This document shows positions 6,016 through 12,095 of a stretch of DNA of 12,095 nt, piece after piece. Both the position numbers and the translations under genes were made by a program. The notes beneath the pieces were generated by a model that searched no databases, was not told the origin of the DNA, and saw only the letters and a program-made list of their open reading frames with translations. Numbering within the stretch: the first letter of the stretch is position 1; every line of letters starts with the position of its first letter. Source of the DNA: Acidobacteriota bacterium (GTDB taxonomy: Bacteria; Acidobacteriota; Blastocatellia; Pyrinomonadales; Pyrinomonadaceae); contig QHXL01000243.1 of NCBI GenBank assembly GCA_003222935.1, positions 1-12,095 of the forward strand. Direction: 5' to 3'.

Positions 6016-6927
6016 ATGGCTCACGGATATACCTATCAATCAACTTTAGCCCAGACGGAAGTTATGCACTGGCGCGTGGAAGACATCATCGGTGGCACTA
6101 AGAGGCTCGACTTTTCCAAGCCGTTTATGCCCGAGGCTCTCGCGCAGGTTCAGTCACTTTCGTTCCTGGACGACGACGAGAAGAGACTTCTGAACCAGAT
6201 TAGAGGCAATACTTACCTCTGTATATTTGGTCTCGTCGAAGAGTTCATTTTGCCGTTCGTCCTCGATCAGACGCGACCGCAACTCCACGGAGACGACTAC
6301 CAGGTGCGTGCTCTGCTGCAGTTTGCGAGCGAAGAGGCTAAGCACAGTCAGCGGGTGAAGACGTTCCGCGCAGAATTCGCGAAAGGATTTGGCGCAGAGT
6401 GTCCCATCATCGGGCCCCCGGAAGCGATTGCTGAAGCAATCCTCGCTCATGATCCACTCGGTGTGGCTATTACCACACTGCATATCGAATGGATGGTGCA
6501 GAACCATTATCTCGATAGCATCAAGGACGATCAGGATCTTGATCCGCAGTTCAAGAGTCTGCTGAAGCACCACTGGATCGAAGAGGTGCAACACGCAAAA
6601 CTCGACACGTTGATGGTTGAATCAATGGCGGCGAATCGGACCGAGGAGGAAATACTCAAGGGTGTCGAAGAGTACCTGGAAATCGGTGGTTTCATTGACG
6701 GTGGTCTAACCCAACAGGTGGAATTTGACATGGCCAGCCTGATGGATGCGACCGGACGTTACTTCGACGAAGCACAGAAGGAAGAGTTCCGACACGTACA
6801 AAGGCAGGCAAACCGCTGGACGTATCTGGGCAGCGGGATGACCCACCCGAAAGTGTTGGAAACGTTGGAAAGTCTGAGTCCTAAGGCAAAACAACGAGTC
6901 GCGGAAGTTTCGATTGCATTCTGCTGA
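6016..6927 (+). CDS. AurF-like ferritin-fold diiron protein
   Basis: The product has 303 residues. ATG 6016 was chosen for the perfect AGGAGGT at 6001-6007; an upstream in-frame ATG at 5986 would place that site inside the gene. The protein is helical and acidic without signal peptide or membrane segments. Metal-ligand candidates are E75/E76 (GLVEEFILPFV), E107 and H110 (SEEAKH), E158 (HIEWMVQNHY), and H186, E190 and H193 (HHWIEEVQH). The ExxH, the lone Glu about 28 residues before an HxxxExxH, and the early Glu follow the same order and nearly the same spacing as the seven iron ligands of AurF, the p-aminobenzoate N-oxygenase (E101, E136, H139, E196, H223, E227, H230). A diiron oxygenase is therefore likely. 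The substrate is unknown, and there is no biosynthetic gene cluster in view. A family assignment other than AurF within the ferritin-like superfamily remains possible. Confidence 0.78.
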   Translation: MAHGYTYQSTLAQTEVMHWRVEDIIGGTKRLDFSKPFMPEALAQVQSLSFLDDDEKRLLNQIRGNTYLCIFGLVEEFILPFVLDQTRPQLHGDDYQVRALLQFASEEAKHSQRVKTFRAEFAKGFGAECPIIGPPEAIAEAILAHDPLGVAITTLHIEWMVQNHYLDSIKDDQDLDPQFKSLLKHHWIEEVQHAKLDTLMVESMAANRTEEEILKGVEEYLEIGGFIDGGLTQQVEFDMASLMDATGRYFDEAQKEEFRHVQRQANRWTYLGSGMTHPKVLETLESLSPKAKQRVAEVSIAFC

Positions 6928-6965
6928 CCCGTTAAGCTTTGGTCCTGACTAAGCTAACGAACCTG

Positions 6966-6997
6966 CCGCAGGGGTTCTTGGACGAGAACTCCTGCGG
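6966..6997. terminator. Long hairpin after the AurF-like gene, possible terminator
   Basis: CCGCAGGGGTTCT (6966-6978) pairs with AGAACTCCTGCGG (6985-6997) over 13 bp, one of them a G-U wobble, with a six-base loop. It starts 39 bp after the stop codon. There is no T-run on either side, so it may be a terminator of the U-less kind, an RNA-stabilising hairpin or a small dispersed repeat. Confidence 0.5.
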
Positions 6998-7046
6998 TGG
7001 GCCATAACGTTCCAAATAGGTAGCGCGGTGCTACGAGGCAACTGGT

Positions 7047-7691
7047 ATGGCATTTCCTGACTGCTATAATTCGACGACGCAGGATCAGAACGTTCCGTTA
7101 CGAGCGTTGAATATGCCGTCACCGCCACAATCCGATGTCACGCAGCTCCTTGTTGATTGGCAACGTGGCGATAAGATGGCGTTGGACCAGCTGATGCCGC
7201 TTGTCTATCGGGAGCTGCGGAAAGTGGCAGCCAGTTACCTCAGGTCTGAACGTCCCAATCACACCTTACAGCCCACTGCGTTAATCCACGAGAGTTACCT
7301 GCGCATGGTGGACCAGGAGATGCCGCAGTGGCAGAGCCGGGCCCACTTCTTTGGAGTTGCTTCAAAGCTGATGCGGCAAATTCTCGTCGACCACGCGCGA
7401 GTTCACAAAGCGACGAAACGTGGTGGAGAACAAATAACTATCTCCATCGACGACGTCCGGATAGGTTCCCTTTGTACGACATCTGATCGCATTCTGAATC
7501 TCGATGCGGCGATCACTAAACTTGCAGCGTTTGATGAACGTAAATCCAAAGTTGTGGAGATGCGAGTATTTGGTGGGATGAAACTTGCCGACATTGCTCT
7601 TGCGTTGAAGGTTTCTGAGCCAACCATCAAACGCGATATGCGGATGGCAAGAGCATGGCTGCGACTCGAAATTGGCGTTGAAGGTCGGTAG
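7047..7691 (+). CDS. ECF-type RNA polymerase sigma factor (PF07638-like)
   Basis: The product has 214 residues from ATG 7047, which follows a modest GAGG at 7035-7038. A second ATG at 7113 would give 192 residues and a beginning (MPSPPQSDVTQLLVDWQRGD) closer to the family's usual start, so the true start is open. Region 2 is clear: LMPLVYRELRKVAASYLRSE, then HTLQPTALIHESYLRM and HFFGVASKLMRQILVDHARVHKATKRGG. Region 4 spans about residues 150-205, with LAAFDERKSKVVEMRVFGGM and the helix-turn-helix LADIALALKVSEPTIKRDM followed by ARAWL. Such factors direct RNA polymerase to special promoters. No anti-sigma gene lies next to it. The two downstream envelope genes are the obvious candidate targets, but no shared promoter motif was found by eye. 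Confidence 0.9.
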   Translation: MAFPDCYNSTTQDQNVPLRALNMPSPPQSDVTQLLVDWQRGDKMALDQLMPLVYRELRKVAASYLRSERPNHTLQPTALIHESYLRMVDQEMPQWQSRAHFFGVASKLMRQILVDHARVHKATKRGGEQITISIDDVRIGSLCTTSDRILNLDAAITKLAAFDERKSKVVEMRVFGGMKLADIALALKVSEPTIKRDMRMARAWLRLEIGVEGR

Positions 7692-7791
7692 CCTGCACTC
7701 CAAAATTTTCCTGTCACAAAAACCAGTTCGGGCGGTGTTTACCTTTTTGAGTAAGCAAAACCAAATCAGTTGCGAATACAAAAGGGAAAAC

Positions 7792-8904
7792 ATGAACAAG
7801 TTTTACAGCATCGGTGTGCTGTGCGCAGTCATTCTGTGCGCAGGCATCGGAGCCGCTCAGGCTCAGTCGCCCAATCCCGCCACGACCGTCGTTGACCCAG
7901 CCATTACGCCTTTGAGCGTGATGGGAGTGGTAACAACCTTCACAACTGAAACTCAACTTGTAGTCGTCACAACTTCTGCCGGCAACCAGGTCAACGTGCG
8001 GTTGAACGCGCAAACTGAATATATGCGCATTCCGCCCGGCGAAAAAACCAGGGACAAGTTCATCAAGATCGCCGCCACAGACTTCGGCGTGGGCGACATG
8101 GTCTTTGCTCGCGGTCGGATGTCGCAAGATCAAAAAAACCTTCCGGCGCGGGAGTTTTACGTCATGAGCAAAGGCGACATTGCGCAAAAGCGCGATCGCG
8201 AACGTGAAGAGTGGCGCACGCGGGGAATCTCGGGAACCATCAATGCTCTGAATGCCGAAGCAAAAGAAATCACGCTCGACGCGCGCACGGCTGAAGGTAC
8301 GAAGCCAATGGTCATAGCAGCCACAGCCAATACAAAGTTTCGACGTTACGCACCGAACTCGATCCGTTTTAGCGATTCCTCAACAGGCGCGTTCTCAGAC
8401 CTGAAGGTTGGCGATCAACTGCGCGGCTTGGGAACCAGGAACGCCGAAGGCACGCGCTTTACACCTGACGAAATCGTTTCCGGCGCCTTTCAGACAGTCG
8501 GAGGCTCCATCACTGAAATCAACGTTGACACCAAAGAATTAAAGATCACCGACGTACAAAGTAAACAGGTAGTTACCGTCAGTGTCGGAAAAGACACTTC
8601 GATGAGACGGCTAACACCTGAAATGTTGGCAGCACTCACACCACCAAAACCTGGAACTACTGCAGTACCGGCTCCTGCCAGGGGCAGCGGAGATCTCCAG
8701 GAGATGTTCGATCAACTACCTGCGTTGACACTGGCGGAATTAAAAGTCGGAGACTCGATTCTTGTTTCGAGTAGCAAAGGATCTGAACCGGCGCGCGTGA
8801 CGGCTATCGCGGTCGTCGGCGGTGTGGGTCCGCTGCTGCAAGGAGCTCAGTCAGGTCGAAGCCAGGCGGTCGCGTTGGGAGCCATGAGCTTGGGTGGGCC
8901 ATAA
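7792..8904 (+). CDS. Exported protein with three DUF5666-like units
   Basis: The product has 370 residues. The open frame runs further upstream into the sigma factor gene, but ATG 7792 follows AAAGGG (7781-7786) and starts a clear signal peptide, residues 1-24 (MNKFYSIGVLCAVILCAGIG, then AAQA). The mature part holds three related beta-rich units, at about 45-120, 144-230 and 237-345. Each begins with a G-x-(V/I)-x-x-(F/L/I) turn, has a strand like TQLVVVTT, KEITLDA or KELKITD, and ends in a DLKVGDQLRGLG-type motif (DFGVGDMVFARG, DLKVGDQLRGLG, ELKVGDSILVSS). This is the pattern of DUF5666, whose function is unknown; the fold is likely OB-like. A Pro/Ala-rich linker near 285-305 lies inside the last unit. 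It lies 100 bp after the sigma factor gene and 81 bp before the TonB receptor, which suggests a joint envelope role. It probably acts in the periplasm. Confidence 0.82.
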   Translation: MNKFYSIGVLCAVILCAGIGAAQAQSPNPATTVVDPAITPLSVMGVVTTFTTETQLVVVTTSAGNQVNVRLNAQTEYMRIPPGEKTRDKFIKIAATDFGVGDMVFARGRMSQDQKNLPAREFYVMSKGDIAQKRDREREEWRTRGISGTINALNAEAKEITLDARTAEGTKPMVIAATANTKFRRYAPNSIRFSDSSTGAFSDLKVGDQLRGLGTRNAEGTRFTPDEIVSGAFQTVGGSITEINVDTKELKITDVQSKQVVTVSVGKDTSMRRLTPEMLAALTPPKPGTTAVPAPARGSGDLQEMFDQLPALTLAELKVGDSILVSSSKGSEPARVTAIAVVGGVGPLLQGAQSGRSQAVALGAMSLGGP

Positions 8905-8985
8905 CGCAGCGCGCGCTCCAGGCAATAAACGACCGCCTCGAACAATTTATCTCAGTAGAAAAACACCAAGGAAAAGGTGAGCATA

Positions 8986-11900
8986 ATGTTTCTCTCGTTA
9001 CGTGCCGTTCTAAGAGTTCTAAGAGCGATTGTTGTCTTATCCGTGCTAGGCATTTTTGTGATCCCGGCAATGGCCCAACAACGCGCAGGCTCGCTGCGTG
9101 GACAGGTTGCCGATGAACTCGGCGCACTCGTTGTCGGCGCCACTGTCACAATTACCGCAGCTGAGGGAACGCAGAAAAGCTCAGTTACCGCTGCGGATGG
9201 CACTTATAGCTTCGCAGGTCTGCCGCCCGGAAAGTATTCAGTCAAGGTCAGTGCTCCCGGTTTCAGCTTGTATGAAAATGCGGAAGTCACCGTGAACCCG
9301 GGTGCGAGAACGACTCATGACGTCCGGCTCGTCGTAACACTCGAGAAACAGGTGATCACGATCACTGAAGAACAGAACCTCAACACCGACCCGGCAAACA
9401 ACGCCGATGCGCTCGTGCTCAAAGGTCAGGATCTCGACGTCCTGCCGGATGATCCAGATGCCTTAGCGTCAGCAGTTCAGGCAATGGCTGGCCCATCTGC
9501 AGGACCAAATGGAGGTCAGATCTTTGTTGATGGTTTCACCGGTGGTCGGATGCCGCCGAAAGAATCAATTCGCGAAGTGCGAGTGAATCAGAACCCATTC
9601 AATGCTGAGAACGCCGGTATTGGATTTGGTCGAGTCGACATCCTTACCAAGCCAGGTATGGAAAAGCTGCGCGGGAGCAGTTTTTTCAACTTTGGAGATG
9701 AAAGTCTGAACTCGCGTAATCCTTTTGCTCCCACCCGCGCTCCGTTTCAAATCCGATATTACGGTGGCAGTCTTAGCGGCCCGGTTATCGCCAGGAGAGC
9801 GTCATTCTTCGTCGACTTCTCCCAGCGCGTCACTGACGACAACGCGATCATCAACGCGACAGTTCTGAATTCAGCTTTAGAGCCGACGCCTTTCAACATG
9901 ACACGCCTGGTGCCCAATAAGAACCTTTCGATAAGCCCGCGATTCGACTATCAGTTGGGAGCGAATCACACATTTGTGCTCCGCTATTCTTACAACAAGT
10001 CCGAAGCTCAGAACGTGGGAGCGTCAGACTTTTCCTTGCCGGAGCGCGCCTACGATCGGTCAAGCACACAACAAACTTTGCAATTGACGGAGACAGCGAT
10101 AATCAGTCCGGCAATGTTGAATGAAACCAGGTTTCAGTACATCCGGAATCGTTCCCGGCAAGACGGCAACAACACAATTCCGACTGTTGTGGTTCAGGAC
10201 TCTTTTATCTCGGGGGGATCACAAGTCGGGTTGGCCCACAACGACGACGATCGTTGGGAAATCCAAAACTATACCACCTGGACCAAGGGGCAACACATTT
10301 TACGGTTCGGTGGTCGGGTAGGTGGGGTGAGCATCACTGATTTCTCGCCTCAGAACTTTGGTGGTACTTACACCTTCTCAGGAGGAGACGCCCCACTTTT
10401 GGACGCGAATAATAATGTCGTTCTGGGACCGGGTGGGCAACCGGTGATCGTTTCCATCACAAGTCTGGAGCGTTATCGACGCACTCTACTTTTTCAGAAT
10501 CAGCCAGGCATGCGTCAACTCGGCGGCGGAGTAACTCAGTTATCGCTCGCTGGTGGAAATCCCGAAGCGAAGGTTACACAGATCGACATGGGTGCTTTCA
10601 TACAGGACGAGTGGCGAGTGCGTCCTAACTTCACGCTGACGCTTGGACTCCGCTATGAACGGCAAACAAACATCAGCAGCAACCTGAACTTTGCGCCGCG
10701 GGTGTTCTTCGCCTGGGCGCCGGGTGGAACGAGTGTGGGAAGTGGACCAGGTGCGCCCTCGAGTTCGTCACAACCTAAAATGGTGATTCGCGGCGGGTTT
10801 GGTTACTTCTACGATCGACTCGGTGAACGAGCCACGCTGCTAGCTAATCGTTTTAACGGATCGAATCAACTCGACTTCAGAGTTTTCAATGAAAATGTTT
10901 TGGACATTACGAAGTTCTCACAGGATGGCACCGTGACGAATGTTCCCAGTGCGGAAACCCTGGCGGCGTTTGCGGCGCCTCAAATAGTGCGCACAATCGC
11001 CGACGACTTCCAGGCACCAACCTTCACGATGGCCGCGATCAATTTCGAACGACAGCTTCCATCGAAGTTCACCTTCTTTGCTGTAGCCTTCAACTATCGA
11101 GGCAAGCACTTGCTTCGTCTTCGCAATATCAATGCGCCACTGCCTGGAACATACGACCCGAGTAATCCGAGTGCGGCAGTTAGACCATACGGCAAACCTG
11201 GAGACATCTATTATTACGAGTCCAGCGCGTCGTTTAATGACTATCGCTTCTTCGGAGGCTTACGGCGCCAGATGAGTAAAGGCTTCTCGGTGTTTGCCAA
11301 CTACGGATTTGGAAGAGGGAAGACCGACACTGAATGCATCTTTGGTTCGATTGCCAGCTGCTTTCCGGCGGATAGCTACGATGTGAGTAATGAATATTCG
11401 AGAGTGTCGTTTATTCCGGGTGGAAACTTTTTTATAGGCGGTACGATGATTCTGCCGAAACTTAAGTTGAACCTGAATCCGTTTATCATTATCTCGTCGG
11501 GCCGACCTTTCAACATCGTTACCGGTCGCGACGTGAACGGCGACGGAATCTTTACCGAACGTCCGGCGTTTGCAACGGCTCAAACAGCTCTCGCTGATCT
11601 CAAACGAACGAGCTACGGCAACTTTGATTTGAACCCGGCGATCGGTCAGGATCTAATTCCCCGAAACTACGGAGTAGGCCCACGTTTCTATTCGGTAAAC
11701 CTGAGTATTAGCCGTTCAATTACGTTTGGGGACATGCCGGGATCGTCGCCAGCAGTTCAACCCGCCGGCGCAACTGGTTCGAAAGCAGGTTCGACACAAG
11801 GAGCGCAAGCAGCAAGCACGCGAACCCCCGGCGGTAGCGCAACGCCTTCGTCGAATGCCGGTCCCTCAGCGGAGAAGCGTTACAACGTGACCTTCTCGGT

Positions 11901-12072
11901 GAATATTCAGAACGTGCTGAACACCACAAACCTGAGCCAGCCGATTTCTAATTTGAGTTCGCCGCGCTTCGGTGAGTCAACTTCGACTGCGGGAAGTTTT
12001 GGTTTTGGTCCAGGTGGTAGTGCGGCAGCAGGGAACCGACGCATTCAACTTCAAGTCCGATTCTCTTTCTAG
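8986..12072 (+). CDS. Oar-like TonB-dependent outer-membrane receptor with carboxypeptidase-regulatory domain
   Basis: The product has 1028 residues from ATG 8986, preceded by AAGGTGA at 8974-8980; an in-frame GTG at 8977 would overlap that site. Residues 1-30 are a signal peptide ending AMA. Residues 34-115 are a carboxypeptidase-regulatory-like (beta-sandwich) domain with LRGQVADELGALVVGATVTI and DGTYSFAGLPPGKYSVKVSA. A plug follows at about 125-225 (QIFVDGFTGGRMPPKESIRE, then NPFNAENAGIGFGRVDILTK). The rest is a large barrel with alternating strands, closing in RIQLQVRFSF with the terminal Phe of outer-membrane proteins. Near residues 912-965 a Ser/Gly/Ala/Pro/Thr-rich insert forms a loop between late strands. 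This is the Oar-type group common in Acidobacteriota; substrates are mostly unknown, with peptides or glycans proposed. The gene is complete. Confidence 0.93.
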   Translation: MFLSLRAVLRVLRAIVVLSVLGIFVIPAMAQQRAGSLRGQVADELGALVVGATVTITAAEGTQKSSVTAADGTYSFAGLPPGKYSVKVSAPGFSLYENAEVTVNPGARTTHDVRLVVTLEKQVITITEEQNLNTDPANNADALVLKGQDLDVLPDDPDALASAVQAMAGPSAGPNGGQIFVDGFTGGRMPPKESIREVRVNQNPFNAENAGIGFGRVDILTKPGMEKLRGSSFFNFGDESLNSRNPFAPTRAPFQIRYYGGSLSGPVIARRASFFVDFSQRVTDDNAIINATVLNSALEPTPFNMTRLVPNKNLSISPRFDYQLGANHTFVLRYSYNKSEAQNVGASDFSLPERAYDRSSTQQTLQLTETAIISPAMLNETRFQYIRNRSRQDGNNTIPTVVVQDSFISGGSQVGLAHNDDDRWEIQNYTTWTKGQHILRFGGRVGGVSITDFSPQNFGGTYTFSGGDAPLLDANNNVVLGPGGQPVIVSITSLERYRRTLLFQNQPGMRQLGGGVTQLSLAGGNPEAKVTQIDMGAFIQDEWRVRPNFTLTLGLRYERQTNISSNLNFAPRVFFAWAPGGTSVGSGPGAPSSSSQPKMVIRGGFGYFYDRLGERATLLANRFNGSNQLDFRVFNENVLDITKFSQDGTVTNVPSAETLAAFAAPQIVRTIADDFQAPTFTMAAINFERQLPSKFTFFAVAFNYRGKHLLRLRNINAPLPGTYDPSNPSAAVRPYGKPGDIYYYESSASFNDYRFFGGLRRQMSKGFSVFANYGFGRGKTDTECIFGSIASCFPADSYDVSNEYSRVSFIPGGNFFIGGTMILPKLKLNLNPFIIISSGRPFNIVTGRDVNGDGIFTERPAFATAQTALADLKRTSYGNFDLNPAIGQDLIPRNYGVGPRFYSVNLSISRSITFGDMPGSSPAVQPAGATGSKAGSTQGAQAASTRTPGGSATPSSNAGPSAEKRYNVTFSVNIQNVLNTTNLSQPISNLSSPRFGESTSTAGSFGFGPGGSAAAGNRRIQLQVRFSF

Positions 12073-12095
12073 TCCTTCTCTATGCTACCTCTGAG

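Overview
The window looks like a piece of a chromosome from a member of the Acidobacteriota, most likely class Blastocatellia or a relative. This is inferred from the gene families and not from a phylogenetic marker. The supporting families are an Oar-type TonB-dependent receptor with an N-terminal carboxypeptidase-regulatory domain, a DUF5666-type exported protein, an ECF sigma factor of the PF07638 type, a BlaI/BlaR1 pair whose BlaR1 carries ankyrin repeats, and an exported DinB protein. No rRNA, tRNA, CRISPR array or transposase gene was seen.

Region 1 (1-1595, plus strand) is a membrane redox cluster. It holds the end of one DoxX-like protein, a complete second DoxX-like protein, and, 33 bp after it, a membrane-anchored peroxiredoxin-like protein. 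The reading frame of this last gene is broken only by a TGA at 1248-1250, exactly where the family has the first Cys of its W-C-P-x-C redox motif. A stem-loop with the geometry of a bacterial SECIS element follows at once. I read it as one 265-residue selenoprotein (798-1595) with a U-P-S-C active site. This is the most notable feature of the window.

Region 2 (1724-4721, plus strand) starts with an exported DinB-family protein. A 446-bp intergenic stretch follows, carrying a perfect 29-bp inverted repeat and then a strong promoter whose spacer is a BlaI-type operator (TACA-AA-TGTA core). Next is a translationally coupled blaI-blaR1-like pair. The BlaR1-like protein has an M56 metallopeptidase domain and, in place of a penicillin-binding sensor, five ankyrin repeats. 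A strong hairpin terminator closes this region and probably also serves the convergent minus-strand gene at 4740-5180, a small exported Tyr/Gly/Trp-rich protein.

Region 3 (5474-6927, plus strand) encodes a YjbQ/UPF0047 protein and a ferritin-like protein. The His/Glu spacing of the latter matches the diiron N-oxygenase AurF.

Region 4 (7047-12072, plus strand) encodes, in order, an ECF sigma factor, an exported protein with three DUF5666-like units, and a large Oar-like TonB-dependent outer-membrane protein. The order and shared strand suggest a sigma-factor-linked envelope or uptake module, but no anti-sigma factor is visible.
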